Below are positions 38,343-47,768 of a stretch of DNA of 64,000 nt, one piece after another (positions within the stretch are counted from its first letter, which is position 1; the number at the start of each line of letters is the position of its first letter). The notes beneath the pieces were generated by a model. That model was not told the origin of the DNA and made no database searches. It saw only the letters and a list, made by a program, of their open reading frames with translations. This DNA is from Caryophanales bacterium (lineage in GTDB: Bacteria > Bacillota > Bacilli > Bacillales > Amphibacillaceae): contig JAPFDS010000017.1 of the NCBI GenBank assembly GCA_026168805.1, positions 1 through 64,000 on the forward strand, in the 5' to 3' direction. Made by a program: the position numbers and the translations under genes.

Positions 38343-38409
38343 AAAAACCCGCTCCTCTATAATGAATAACGTACCTCTAACTTTCCTATTATATCACAGT
38401 TTTCGACAC

Positions 38410-39750
38410 TTAGTGCGATTTTTGTGGAAATTTTAAAATAAATGTTGCTCCTTCACCTACATCTGAAAAAGCTTCAAGTGTTCCGCCTGATTGTTCGACA
38501 ATTGCCCGAGCAATCGCAAGACCTAACCCTGTTTCACCGTGTTGTCCTTTCATAAACCGGTGAAATACATGTGGTAATAGTTGTTCGTCAATTCCTTCTC
38601 CGTCATCTCTCACTTGAATGTACACAAATTGCTCGCAAGCATTCGATGTTAACGTCACTTCAGAGTGGGCATGACGAATACCATTATTCGTTATATTTAG
38701 TAATGCCCGTAATAACTTCTCTTTATCAACCCAAATAAAATACTTCTGATCGACATCTGTCGTAACAGTTACCTCTTTCTCATGAGCTAGAGGGAAAACA
38801 TGTTCAATAACTCTTTCTAGTAGGTCATTTACATCTACATGTTCTGGTTTATACGTAGCTTGTTCACTGTCTAGTTTTGCAAGCAGGATCATTTCATTAA
38901 TAATTTTCTTCAATCTGTTTACTTCTTCGACCATTAACTCAAGCCCTTTTTCTTCCTCTTCTGCAGTAAATACGTGATCGCGTATTCCTTCAGCATATCC
39001 TTGAATGGTCATTAATGGCGTTTTTAATTCATGGCTCGCATTTTGCATAAATTTTTGTTGCGACAATATATAACGGTGTAATTCAGTTGCCATATCATAG
39101 ACACTTTGCTCAACTTCTTTTATTTCCCCTGTCGCTTTTACTCGTTCTAATTGATCGAATTCTCGTTTTTCGATTTTTTGCACTTGGTCTTGTAATCGTG
39201 ATAAAGGTGTGACCAGCTTTCTGGTAAATAGATAACTTAAGCCGATAGCTCCAATCGCACCGATCACAAATATGAATAGGAGTCGCTTTAACAATGCTTG
39301 TTGAACGGCTTCTAAATCTGTTAACGGTGTGAGTAAAACAAGTTCAAGCCCACTGTCTACGCTATATAAATACAATGTTGAGGTAACAAACGTACTACCT
39401 CCAAGATCAAAACGTTCTTTCACTTTGCTCTCTTTTTCATTTTTGCGTAAAAATTCTGTGGCAATCTTTGGTGGAAATGTCGTGAATAAAATATCATTTG
39501 CATGTCTGTCATACACAAACACTTGTAAGTTTTGCTCTTTGAAAAATGTGTCATAATCCACTCGTTCTCTTGGATAATATTGATCATTATTTAATAACGT
39601 GACTAACAATTCACCTTTTTGCTCCAACTGTCTTTTTTCATCTTGAATGAGACCATCTAGCAACAATGAGTGAACGGCAAATCCCGTTACTGTCAGGACA
39701 ATTAGTAACAAAGCGGTGAATGCTATGTGAAGCTGATATTGTAATCTCAT
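38410..39750 (-). CDS. cssS: Secretion-stress sensor kinase CssS
   Basis: 446-residue membrane sensor: two N-terminal helices (about 8-30 and 158-178) flank an extracellular loop of about 130 residues. A HAMP follows, then the H-box NASHELKTPLMTIQGYAEG and ATPase boxes (NITNNGIRH, DDGEGI, GETGLGLAI). Length and neighbours agree with B. subtilis CssS, which senses misfolded secreted protein. The start overlaps the cssR stop by 4 nt (ATGA). Confidence 0.88.
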   Translation of the reverse strand: MRLQYQLHIAFTALLLIVLTVTGFAVHSLLLDGLIQDEKRQLEQKGELLVTLLNNDQYYPRERVDYDTFFKEQNLQVFVYDRHANDILFTTFPPKIATEFLRKNEKESKVKERFDLGGSTFVTSTLYLYSVDSGLELVLLTPLTDLEAVQQALLKRLLFIFVIGAIGAIGLSYLFTRKLVTPLSRLQDQVQKIEKREFDQLERVKATGEIKEVEQSVYDMATELHRYILSQQKFMQNASHELKTPLMTIQGYAEGIRDHVFTAEEEEKGLELMVEEVNRLKKIINEMILLAKLDSEQATYKPEHVDVNDLLERVIEHVFPLAHEKEVTVTTDVDQKYFIWVDKEKLLRALLNITNNGIRHAHSEVTLTSNACEQFVYIQVRDDGEGIDEQLLPHVFHRFMKGQHGETGLGLAIARAIVEQSGGTLEAFSDVGEGATFILKFPQKSH

Positions 39751-40433
39751 GGTTGTTCAGCTTCTTTTTTCAATCGGTAGCCAAATCCCCAAACAGTTTC
39801 TATGACTAACCGTGGAAGTTTCTTTCTTAGGCGTTTAATTAAATCATCCACCGCGCGGTCGCTTCCGTAGTAGTCAGATCCCCAAATAGTATTGAGTAAC
39901 TCCTCACGGGAAAATGCGCGATTCGGATACGATACGAGTAAACGCAATAGATCATATTCCTTTGTTGTCATGTCCATTTCATTTCCTTGGTCAAACACTC
40001 TTCGTTCATTTTCATATAACGAAACATCCCCAATGGAAAGCACCTTTTCTTCAGATATTCTCACTGGTCTTGAACGGGCAAATAGCCTTTTCACTCGTGC
40101 GACGAGTTCTCGAGGGCTAAAAGGTTTCGTTAAGTAATCATCGCTTCCTAGTTCCAGTCCGATTATTTTATCAACTTCATCATCTTTAGCCGAAATAATA
40201 ATAATCGGTACATTACTTTTTTCTCTAATCTTTTTACAAAACGTATACCCATCCATCCCAGGTAACATAATATCTAATATCCACATATGTGGAGGTGTTT
40301 TTTCCCAAACTACAGCCGCTTCTTCAGCAGATGAAACAACCGTTACTTTGTATTGCTCTTTTTGTAAGTATGATGCCACAATATGCTGGATATTCGGATC
40401 ATCTTCCACAATACATATATGGTAATTTTCCAC
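39747..40433 (-). CDS. cssR: Response regulator CssR (OmpR family)
   Basis: 228 residues. Receiver domain with phospho-Asp in WILDIMLPGMDGY, conserved acidic pair (EDD) and Lys in YLTKPFSPREL; winged-helix DNA-binding domain ends in GFGYRLKKE. It starts with GTG 40433 after GGTGG. It is divergent from an HtrA-type protease gene across a 152-nt gap that carries three TTTTACAYA direct repeats, as expected for CssR targets. Confidence 0.88.
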   Translation of the reverse strand: MENYHICIVEDDPNIQHIVASYLQKEQYKVTVVSSAEEAAVVWEKTPPHMWILDIMLPGMDGYTFCKKIREKSNVPIIIISAKDDEVDKIIGLELGSDDYLTKPFSPRELVARVKRLFARSRPVRISEEKVLSIGDVSLYENERRVFDQGNEMDMTTKEYDLLRLLVSYPNRAFSREELLNTIWGSDYYGSDRAVDDLIKRLRKKLPRLVIETVWGFGYRLKKEAEQP

Positions 40434-40478
40434 TTGAATCCACCCCCAGATAACGAATGATACCTCTACTTTAATATA

Positions 40479-40555
40479 TTTTACACAAAAGAGATTCCTT
40501 TTACATACTTTTTACACACTTTTCCCAAACTTATGCCACAATCTATTTTTATACT
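40479..40555 (+). promoter_or_regulatory. Candidate CssR sites and htrB promoter
   Basis: Direct repeats TTTTACACA (40479), TTTTACATA (40499) and TTTTACACA (40510) precede a likely -10 TATACT at 40550 that lacks a good -35. The known B. subtilis htrA/htrB control octamers are TTTTCACA-like, so these are probably CssR-binding repeats. The weak -35 fits activator dependence. Confidence 0.65.
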
Positions 40556-40585
40556 AGTTATAACACGTATGAAAGGAAGATACTC

Positions 40586-41827
40586 ATGGATCAAAATAAC
40601 GAACGAAAAAATGAAATCATTGTTCACCCTACACATACAAATAAACCGTCACCACAACGAAGCAAATCAAAGCGCCCCTTTATGCGTAGTCTATTAGGCG
40701 GTGTACTTGGTGGGTTTATTTCAGTAGCGACAGTTGTACTTTTATTGATGAATCAAGTCATTACGATTCCGCAATTAAACGTAAACGACCAAGCTGCTGA
40801 TCAGACTGAGCAATCCCAAGAAAGCGATCCAAATGTAGCTACTGTCTCAACTGAAGATCAAGATTCATCCGATTTATCAGATGTATCTGAAGCTGTTGTT
40901 GGTATTATTAATTTGCAAAACAATACCGTCTGGGATCCTCAACAGGAAGCTGGTTCAGGTTCTGGAATTGTTTATAAAAAAGAAGATGGTAAAGCGTATA
41001 TCGTTACGAATAATCATGTCGTTAAAAATGCTACAGAAGTAGAAATTGACATAAATAATGAACAACGAGTACAAGCACAAGTCGTCGGAACAGACGAATT
41101 AACAGATTTGGCTGTTCTCGTAGCAGATGACGAACATCTTCCATCCGTAGCACCTCTTGGCGATTCTGAAGACCTACATGTTGGTGAAGCCGTCTATGCG
41201 ATTGGAAACCCACTCGGAGTAGATTTCTCCGGTTCTGTTACAAAAGGAATTGTCAGTGGTTTAAATCGTCTCGTTAAAGTAGATACGACTGGCGATCGGA
41301 ACCCAGATTGGGTCATGGAAGTCATTCAAACTGACGCAGCCATTAATCCAGGAAACAGTGGTGGTGCACTTGTCAATGGAAATGGTGAAGTCATTGGGAT
41401 TAACTCGATGAAAATTAACGAACAAGCTGTTGAAGGTATAGGATTTGCGATTCCAATGAGTGAAGCGCGTCCTGTGATCGAGCAACTTGAACAAGACGGC
41501 CAGGTCACTCGACCATTTGTCGGTATTGCAGGCGTACACATTTCACAAGTCCCACAACAACATGTACACAATGTTCGTATTCCAGAAGATATCGATGAAG
41601 GAATTGTCGTCGCAAATGTTCAACCCGGATCACCAGCTGATCAAGCAGGAATGAAACAATACGATTTCATTACTGAAGTGAACGGAGAAAAAGTAGATTC
41701 TATGCTTGATTTCAAACGATATGTATACGCAGAAACAGACATTGGCGATCAAGTGACATTCACATTTTATCGAAACGGTGAAAAACATCAAGAAACTGTT
41801 ACATTAACAGAGAGTGATGCAAACTAA
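40586..41827 (+). CDS. htrB: HtrA-type serine protease
   Basis: 413 residues: cytoplasmic N-terminus, one membrane anchor (SLLGGVLGGFISVATVVLLL), a trypsin-like domain with His (TNNHVVKNA), Asp (LTDLAVLVAD) and Ser (GNSGGALVN), then one PDZ domain (GSPADQAGMKQYDFI). Surface quality-control protease. Its divergent position next to cssRS matches B. subtilis htrB. Start ATG 40586 has GAAAGGAAG upstream. Confidence 0.95.
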   Translation: MDQNNERKNEIIVHPTHTNKPSPQRSKSKRPFMRSLLGGVLGGFISVATVVLLLMNQVITIPQLNVNDQAADQTEQSQESDPNVATVSTEDQDSSDLSDVSEAVVGIINLQNNTVWDPQQEAGSGSGIVYKKEDGKAYIVTNNHVVKNATEVEIDINNEQRVQAQVVGTDELTDLAVLVADDEHLPSVAPLGDSEDLHVGEAVYAIGNPLGVDFSGSVTKGIVSGLNRLVKVDTTGDRNPDWVMEVIQTDAAINPGNSGGALVNGNGEVIGINSMKINEQAVEGIGFAIPMSEARPVIEQLEQDGQVTRPFVGIAGVHISQVPQQHVHNVRIPEDIDEGIVVANVQPGSPADQAGMKQYDFITEVNGEKVDSMLDFKRYVYAETDIGDQVTFTFYRNGEKHQETVTLTESDAN

Positions 41828-42105
41828 CGGATAGAAGACCACTCACTATAGTCTTTAGAGCACCTACACAGCCCATACTTCTACTATACTTAGTGGAAAT
41901 ATGGGCCTTAGCATGTATGAACCACTTTTGAATGGTAGGTCTAAAGTTTCGGTTTTCGTTTTTTCACTATGAAAGTCGTATAACCCCTTCTTTTTTTAAT
42001 CTACAAACGGTATACTTTTACATGAAATGTTTTCCAACTTCAATTATTAACAGAATTTTGGTAAACATGTAGCTGTTTTTTTATAAAAAAAGGAGGAATT
42101 ATAGC

Positions 42106-42906
42106 ATGATTTGTAAGAACTGTAATCAAGAAACAGAAGCTGGCAAGTTTTGTACACAATGTGGAGCACCACTAGAAACAGAGCAAACTCAAGAGCAGGC
42201 GGCAACTGAAGAACCCGTTGTTCAACAACAAGAACAAACTCCTCCACCTGTACAACAAGCACAGCCAGCACAACAACAGCAACAACCTCAACAAGGACAA
42301 CAGGTTGATATCGCTGAAAAAACGAAACAAGTAGGGAGCAACTTTGGAACATTCTTTTTAAACGCTTTGAAAAAGCCTAGCTCGGCTAAAAACGTAACCG
42401 GTGCACAATACATTTCAGGAATCATTATGATTGTTGCATTTACTCTCGTTATTTCAATTGAGCACTTTACGTATTTAAAGAGGGAATATTCCGCAGAGTT
42501 TTTTGATGACCTAGCTGTGCCATTTTTAAAATATGTTTTACTATTTGCTATCATCATAGGTCTTATTTTTGGGGCAGTTCGTGTCGCTTCTCAAAACGTG
42601 AGCATTCAGGATATTCTTGCGAAGTACGGAGCCTATCTCGTTCCTTTTCTACTTCTTTTCGCAGTAGCAATTGTTTTAGACCTCATTGACATGACTGGAT
42701 TACCTTTTAGTACTGTAGGATTTATTGCTATGATTGGACCTGTTCTACTTATTCCAGTATTCATTCTGTCCGAAAAAGCAGTTGAAGGTTTCGACTATAT
42801 ATACACAGCAATTGCGCTTGTACTATTTTCGTATATTGCCTATGTTTATATCAATAACTCCGTGAATGATATCAGTGATAATATCCTTGATAACATACCA
42901 TGGTAA
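42106..42906 (+). CDS. Zinc-ribbon membrane protein with Gln/Pro-rich linker
   Basis: 266 residues. N-terminal ribbon CKNC and CTQC, then a low-complexity Q/P-rich linker (about 30-70), then a hydrophobic domain with five or six helices. Similar zinc-ribbon membrane proteins are common in Firmicutes and unassigned. The ATG follows AAAGGAGGA. The 278-nt gap before it shows only a weak hairpin near 41870-41910. Confidence 0.78.
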   Translation: MICKNCNQETEAGKFCTQCGAPLETEQTQEQAATEEPVVQQQEQTPPPVQQAQPAQQQQQPQQGQQVDIAEKTKQVGSNFGTFFLNALKKPSSAKNVTGAQYISGIIMIVAFTLVISIEHFTYLKREYSAEFFDDLAVPFLKYVLLFAIIIGLIFGAVRVASQNVSIQDILAKYGAYLVPFLLLFAVAIVLDLIDMTGLPFSTVGFIAMIGPVLLIPVFILSEKAVEGFDYIYTAIALVLFSYIAYVYINNSVNDISDNILDNIPW

Positions 42907-42912
42907 AAAACA

Positions 42913-42950
42913 CCCTTTGTATATATTTTTTATATACAAAGGGATTTTTT
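42913..42950. terminator. Bidirectional terminator
   Basis: CCCTTTGTATATA pairs with TATATACAAAGGG and a T-run follows. It serves the plus-strand zinc-ribbon gene and can serve the minus-strand YteA-type gene. Confidence 0.9.
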
Positions 42951-42982
42951 ATCACGCATTAACGAGAAGTTTCACTTTATAA

Positions 42983-43519
42983 TCAATCATATGAGTCCTC
43001 ATCTTCTTCCACATCTGTGTGGGTAGAAGTAGATGTTCCGTATGCTTCCACATCACTCCATGCATTTTCTCTACCATCATCTTCAAATACTTTATACGCA
43101 TGGTCGCGCAAACCTATGTGAGGCTCAAATGTGTGGGTGTCAACACTTGTCTCATTTTCAGCTTGTTCGGCAGCATGTTTTTTACAATGGGCGGCCATTG
43201 GTACAGCTTGTAACCGGTCAAACCCAATATCCTCTCCACATACAACACATAATCCATACGTTCCTTCCTCTATTGCGTGAAGAGCTTCATTAATTTGTTC
43301 GAGTTCTTTTTCTGCATGTCGTTCTAAAGCATGATCTTTTCCTTGTTCATACAAAGCCGTCCCCATATCAGCTGGATGGTTATCATAACTCGATAATTCA
43401 CCGCTCATTTCTGTTAGCATTAACGAGCGATCATTTTTTTCTTCTGCCTGACGAATGAGCGTGAATTGCCGTTCTTTAAGCACATTTTCACATTGCTTCA
43501 TCTGATTTTGTGATAGCAT
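42983..43519 (-). CDS. YteA-family DksA/TraR-like protein
   Basis: 178 residues. N-terminal coiled-coil region with SSYDNHPADMGTALYEQGKD, the family marker, then a degenerate zinc finger CVVCGEDIGFDRLQAVP with HCKKH in place of the last Cys pair. Such proteins are sporulation-associated in Bacilli (YteA). It lacks an intact C4 finger, so metal binding is uncertain. ATG 43519 follows GGAGGAG. Confidence 0.88.
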   Translation of the reverse strand: MLSQNQMKQCENVLKERQFTLIRQAEEKNDRSLMLTEMSGELSSYDNHPADMGTALYEQGKDHALERHAEKELEQINEALHAIEEGTYGLCVVCGEDIGFDRLQAVPMAAHCKKHAAEQAENETSVDTHTFEPHIGLRDHAYKVFEDDGRENAWSDVEAYGTSTSTHTDVEEDEDSYD

Positions 43520-43600
43520 CTATGCTCCTCCAGTATAGAATGTTCTTTTTTAAAGAAACTCCTCCTTCTATACTATGCGCTAACTCATCGAGTTGATTCT

Positions 43601-44047
43601 TTATTTTATATGTAAAATCATGTCAATATGCGGAATCTGGTCTTCTTCATAAACGGCTGAAATTTTCTCAAAACCTAACGACTCATAAAACGCTTGGAGG
43701 TACGTTTGCGCTTGAATTTTTATTGTATTTTCATTCCACTCATCAGCAACAAAAGAAATTGCGCGCTTCATGATTTCTCTTGCTAACCCTTGACCACGAA
43801 ACTCTTTTGTAACGAGCACACGTCCAATGGCTACCTCATCGTATGTCATATGTTTCGGCAAAATCCGTACAAGTGCAGCGATCGAACCATTTTTATCAGC
43901 AAAATAATGGATGGCTTTCTGATCATGATCATCTATCTCTTCATACGGACATTCTTGTTCAACTACAAACACGTCTACACGAGATTTTAATATTTTATAA
44001 AGCTCTTCATTGGTTAGTTCTTCAAATGTTTTTATTTTCCAGTTCAT
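43601..44047 (-). CDS. GNAT acetyltransferase, ElaA-like
   Basis: 148 residues. The ElaA start (KTFEELTNEELYKILKSRVD, VFVVEQ) and the acetyl-CoA loop FRGQGLAREIM are visible. Substrate unknown. Start 44047 (MNWKIK) has AAGGTGG upstream; the ORF extension to 44098 crosses the divergent promoter region. Divergent from the dehydrogenase at 44155. Confidence 0.9.
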   Translation of the reverse strand: MNWKIKTFEELTNEELYKILKSRVDVFVVEQECPYEEIDDHDQKAIHYFADKNGSIAALVRILPKHMTYDEVAIGRVLVTKEFRGQGLAREIMKRAISFVADEWNENTIKIQAQTYLQAFYESLGFEKISAVYEEDQIPHIDMILHIK

Positions 44048-44154
44048 TTCCACATCCACCTTGTTCAGTATTTTTTCTAATTTTAACATGAATTTCATGT
44101 ATCATGATATTATAAAGGTAGCGGTATCATGAAAAAGAAAGGATGAATGTATCT

Positions 44155-45033
44155 ATGTCTTCAAAACAAACGATTGGCTTTATTGGTACAGGTGTCATGG
44201 GAAGTAGTATGGCACATCATTTGTTGCAGGCAGGACATCCATTGCACATATTTACACGGACAAAGGAAAAGGCGGAGGAATTGCTCGATGCAGGAGCGAT
44301 TTGGGAAGATTCTATTGCTGCACTTGCCGCAAAAGTTGATGTGATTATTACAATGGTCGGTTATCCTTCAGATGTAGAAGAGGTATATTTTGGTGACGAC
44401 GGAATTTTAGCGCATGCAAAAGAAAACAGCTATGTCATTGATATGACTACATCTAAACCCTCGTTAGCGGTGCACATTCATGCCGCGGCTCGAAAGCGTA
44501 ATATATATGCACTAGATGCTCCCGTTTCAGGTGGAGATGTCGGAGCGAAAAATGCTACGTTAGCCATTATGGTGGGAGGTTCTGAGACAGTTTTTGACGC
44601 CGTTCTACCGATTTTCCAACGGCTCGGAACAAATGTCGCACGTCTCGGGGATGCTGGTGCTGGTCAACATACAAAATTAGCAAACCAAATTGCGATTGCC
44701 TCAGGTATGATTGGCGTGTGTGAAACAATCGTATATGCGAAAAAGGCAGGACTAGATCCGACAAAAGTTTTAGAAAGTATTACGACAGGAGCAGCAGGAA
44801 GTTGGTCATTATCGAACTTAGCTCCGCGCATGATTGCTGGTGACTACGCACCTGGATTTTATGTGAAACATTTTATTAAAGATATGCGAATTGCACTTGA
44901 TTCTGCTAAGGGTATGGGGCTCCTAACACCCGGTTTGGCTTTGTCCCTTGAACTGTATGAAGACATTGCCGAACATGGAGAAAATGATAGCGGTACACAA
45001 GCATTAATATCTTTTTTTGAACGAAAGCAATAA
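44155..45033 (+). CDS. NAD(P)-dependent beta-hydroxyacid dehydrogenase
   Basis: 292 residues of the 3-hydroxyisobutyrate dehydrogenase / glyoxylate reductase family, like YkwC. Rossmann motif GFIGTGVMG, substrate signature DAPVSGGDVGAKNATL, and the catalytic Lys in GAGQHTKLANQI. Start 44155 is chosen because the ATG four codons earlier overlaps the AAAGGA site. The exact substrate cannot be read. Confidence 0.93.
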   Translation: MSSKQTIGFIGTGVMGSSMAHHLLQAGHPLHIFTRTKEKAEELLDAGAIWEDSIAALAAKVDVIITMVGYPSDVEEVYFGDDGILAHAKENSYVIDMTTSKPSLAVHIHAAARKRNIYALDAPVSGGDVGAKNATLAIMVGGSETVFDAVLPIFQRLGTNVARLGDAGAGQHTKLANQIAIASGMIGVCETIVYAKKAGLDPTKVLESITTGAAGSWSLSNLAPRMIAGDYAPGFYVKHFIKDMRIALDSAKGMGLLTPGLALSLELYEDIAEHGENDSGTQALISFFERKQ

Positions 45034-45039
45034 TACATA

Positions 45040-45075
45040 ACGGGCATCATTCATCTGATGAGGATGCTCGTTTTT
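45040..45075 (+). terminator. Terminator after the dehydrogenase gene
   Basis: ACGGGCATC pairs with GATGCTCGT and is followed by five T residues. It overlaps the 3' end of the convergent 45047 gene. Confidence 0.72.
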
Positions 45076-45361
45076 CAAGTTCTTCTTGAATAACCATAGC
45101 TAAATCTTCATTTCCGTATAATTGCAACACTTCAAACAGTGTCTCTATGTCAATCGCACTTGGGTTCTCCTTCTCTAGCGGCTCTTCTAATACTTCTATT
45201 AGTAGTTTGTTCTTTTCTTGATCTGGATATGCCTGTTCATATATTTGCACCGGATCAAAATCATGATCAAGACACCACTGTGCATAAATCACAATCATTA
45301 ACCGTTCTTTTTCTTGGTATTGTTCTATGACATATTTACTTTCATCAGATACATGTTCCAT
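45047..45361 (-). CDS. Acidic hypothetical protein
   Basis: 104 residues, helix-rich and acidic (EKENPSAIDIETLFEVLQLYG). No family recognised. It begins 2 nt after the methyltransferase stop on the same strand, so the two are likely co-transcribed and translated together. No cysteine motif or membrane segment apart from one Cys in AQWCLDHDFD. Confidence 0.7.
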   Translation of the reverse strand: MEHVSDESKYVIEQYQEKERLMIVIYAQWCLDHDFDPVQIYEQAYPDQEKNKLLIEVLEEPLEKENPSAIDIETLFEVLQLYGNEDLAMVIQEELEKRASSSDE

Positions 45362-45363
45362 AT

Positions 45364-46047
45364 TTATTCACCCTCTTTTTTAAACATTGACACACCCATG
45401 AACGAAAGGGCTTGTTGCAATTCAAAAGGAAAATGTGAAATATCCTTATCGTGCATCCCTTGTTTGGGCACAGTCATCCCATCGATATATGTAAGTCCGT
45501 TTTCTTCAGCCATTTGTTGCCATTCCCATGGCATCACCATGTTACAGATTACTTTTTCTCCATATAAACGTCGATAACTATGCGCACGCGGCCCTGCCGT
45601 CGGTCCTAATATCCCAATACAGATCATTCCCCCTGGCTTAATTACACGTTTTAATTCTTGCAATACATCAAGCGGATGCTCTGTCCATTCCACTACATTG
45701 ACTACAAGTGCTGCGTCAAACATCTCATCTGAAAATGGCAAGTTCTGTACATCTGCTTGATTAAAGGTAATGGAATCATCTATTTTTCGTTCATTTGCAT
45801 GCTTGATCATTTCCTCAGAAATATCTACACCAACAACGTCAAATCCATTTCTTTTCAACATATGTGAGCCGTATCCATCGCCACACCCGATATCGATCAC
45901 TGTTCCTTTTGTCAGATGTTTCTTCATGAAAGGTACGATATTTTTTCTGCTGCCATTTTCCCACATGTTTTGACTTCTACTACTCCAACGTTCGGCCATC
46001 CCATCCCAGATGTCTTCTGCGGTACTATGCCAATTGAACTCCTGCAC
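45364..46047 (-). CDS. SAM-dependent methyltransferase
   Basis: 227-residue class I methyltransferase. Motif I VIDIGCGDGYGS, the acidic ribose-binding residue in VVGVDISEEMI, and the motif IV region FDAALVVNVVEW. Substrate unknown; similarity is to the UbiE/type-11 group. The start is GTG 46047, with AAAGGAAG upstream; the longer ORF to 46065 is rejected. First gene of a pair with the 104-residue protein. Confidence 0.87.
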   Translation of the reverse strand: MQEFNWHSTAEDIWDGMAERWSSRSQNMWENGSRKNIVPFMKKHLTKGTVIDIGCGDGYGSHMLKRNGFDVVGVDISEEMIKHANERKIDDSITFNQADVQNLPFSDEMFDAALVVNVVEWTEHPLDVLQELKRVIKPGGMICIGILGPTAGPRAHSYRRLYGEKVICNMVMPWEWQQMAEENGLTYIDGMTVPKQGMHDKDISHFPFELQQALSFMGVSMFKKEGE

Positions 46048-46093
46048 AACTACACTTCCTTTCACATCTCTAAAAAATAGTATAACACAAAAT

Positions 46094-46133
46094 AAAAAAA
46101 GACTTATCTCATAAAATGAGATAAGTCTTTTTC
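46094..46133 (-). terminator. Terminator after the cold-shock gene
   Basis: GACTTATCTCAT pairs perfectly with ATGAGATAAGTC with flanking A- and T-runs, directly after the csp stop codon. Confidence 0.93.
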
Positions 46134-46142
46134 ATTATCTAA

Positions 46143-46340
46143 TTAAAGACCTACAACGTTAGCTGCTTGAGGTCCGCGCTCGCCTTCAACAATTTCAAAT
46201 TCAACATCTTGACCTTCTTCAAGAGTTTTGAAACCTTCAGCTTGGATAGCTGAGAAATGTACGAATACGTCGTCTCCGTCTTCACGCTCGATGAATCCGA
46301 AACCTTTTTCTGCGTTAAACCATTTTACTTTACCAGTCAT
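46143..46340 (-). CDS. Cold-shock protein (CspB-type)
   Basis: 65 residues, single OB fold. The RNA-binding motifs KGFGFIE and DVFVHFSAI are intact. Acts as an RNA chaperone. Start 46340 (MTGKVKW) has AGGAGGT at 8 nt. A promoter TTGCAT, 18 nt, TATGAT at 46472-46501 predicts a 5' leader of about 125 nt, typical of cold-shock mRNAs. Confidence 0.96.
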   Translation of the reverse strand: MTGKVKWFNAEKGFGFIEREDGDDVFVHFSAIQAEGFKTLEEGQDVEFEIVEGERGPQAANVVGL

Positions 46341-46471
46341 AATTATGACCTCCTTATACAAATATCGTGCAAAGTAATTGAATCATAAATACTTTTACAC
46401 CACTTGTTAAAGAGATCGTAAAGTATTATTCAAACTTCAATTTCCTTTTGCTAATTATTACTTTACTATTA

Positions 46472-46501
46472 ATCATAACAAATAGCAAGCGATTCATGCA
46501 A
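46472..46501 (-). promoter_or_regulatory. Promoter of the cold-shock gene
   Basis: TTGCAT and TATGAT with 18 nt between on the minus strand. The predicted leader (about 46341-46465) has no T-run terminator and is likely a cold-shock 5' UTR. Confidence 0.6.
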
Positions 46502-46603
46502 TTCTTTTTGTTTTCCTTCAAATAATTGTTAAAAGTGGTTGTTTTTCTGTTTTTAATGAAAAAACAAGTCCCATAAAGTGAAAAAGTTGCTAAGAACTTT
46601 CAG

Positions 46604-46632
46604 TTGCTGTTCAAAACAATCGTTGGTATAAT
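46604..46632 (+). promoter_or_regulatory. Promoter of trhO
   Basis: TTGCTG, 17 nt, TATAAT with an extended TG-N before the -10. About 80 nt upstream of the trhO start codon. Confidence 0.7.
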
Positions 46633-46712
46633 TGCGAGTGCAAGATTATGAATCGTTTTTAAATCCTACACATTTGTATCTTGCAAATATAAATGATAGG
46701 TGTGGTAACACA

Positions 46713-47696
46713 ATGACAAACACATATTCACATCAAGTATTGCTCTATTATCACTATGTTGATATTGAGGATCCAGAGACACTAGCCGAGGAACATCTTG
46801 CATTTTGTAACGACTTAGACTTAAAAGGTCGAGTACTGATTGCAAATGAAGGTATCAACGGTACAGTATCTGGAACCATCGAGCAAACAAACAAGTACAT
46901 GGAATCCATGAACAATGATCCCATGTTTACAGGTATGGTATTTAAAGTCGACCCACATGATGGACATGCATTTAAGAAAATGCACGTACGTCCTCGACCA
47001 GAACTCGTTACGTTGAGGCTGGAAGATGACATTAACCCTCATGAAATTACTGGAGAATATTTATCTCCAAAAGAGTTTCTTGAAGCAATGGAAGAAGAAG
47101 ACACAGTCATCCTTGATGCTCGTAACGATTATGAGTATGACGTTGGACACTTCCGCGGAGCCATTCGTCCGGACATTCACACGTTCAGAGAATTACCAGA
47201 ATGGGTACGTGAAAACAAAGATTTATTAGAAGGTAAAAAAGTCTTAACGTACTGTACAGGTGGTATACGCTGTGAGAAGTTTTCAGGCTGGCTCGCTCAA
47301 GAAGGATTTGAAGACGTAGGACAACTCCATGGTGGGATCGTTTCTTATGGAAAAGACCCAGAAGTACAGGGAGAACGTTGGGATGGACAGTGTTACGTAT
47401 TTGACGAACGACTGGTTGTTCCAATCAACCATAAAGAAGAGCACACCATTGTTGGAAAAGACTTTTTTGACGGCAAGCCTTGTGAGCGTTACGTAAACTG
47501 CGGAAAACCAGAATGTAACCGACAAATTCTCTGTTCAGAAGAAAATGAACACAAATATTTACGCGGTTGCTCGCACGAATGTCGAGTAGACGAGCGCAAT
47601 ATGTACGTAAAAGAACACGGGCTCTCGGAAAATGAAGTTCGTGAGCGCTTAGCAGCCATTGGCGAAGAATTGCCAGAGACTGAAAAAGCGCGCTAA
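46713..47696 (+). CDS. trhO: tRNA uridine(34) hydroxylase TrhO (rhodanese family)
   Basis: 327 residues. N-terminal acylphosphatase-like region ([16 protein letters not shown]), a rhodanese domain with the active Cys in [11 protein letters not shown], then a Cys-rich C-terminal zinc-like domain ([18 protein letters not shown]). TrhO makes 5-hydroxyuridine at the tRNA wobble position using oxygen. Start 46713 follows AGGTGTGG; the longer ORF includes the promoter and is rejected. Confidence 0.93.
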   Translation: MTNTYSHQVLLYYHYVDIEDPETLAEEHLAFCNDLDLKGRVLIANEGINGTVSGTIEQTNKYMESMNNDPMFTGMVFKVDPHDGHAFKKMHVRPRPELVTLRLEDDINPHEITGEYLSPKEFLEAMEEEDTVILDARNDYEYDVGHFRGAIRPDIHTFRELPEWVRENKDLLEGKKVLTYCTGGIRCEKFSGWLAQEGFEDVGQLHGGIVSYGKDPEVQGERWDGQCYVFDERLVVPINHKEEHTIVGKDFFDGKPCERYVNCGKPECNRQILCSEENEHKYLRGCSHECRVDERNMYVKEHGLSENEVRERLAAIGEELPETEKAR

Positions 47697-47708
47697 AAAA
47701 CATTTTTT

Positions 47709-47753
47709 AAGCATACAAGCACAGCATCATCTCTGTGTTTGTATGCTTTTTTA
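47709..47753 (+). terminator. Terminator after trhO
   Basis: AAGCATACAA..ACAG pairs with CTGT..TTGTATGCTT, followed by TTTTTTA. Confidence 0.9.
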
Positions 47754-47768
47754 TGTGCTGGCGGCCGG

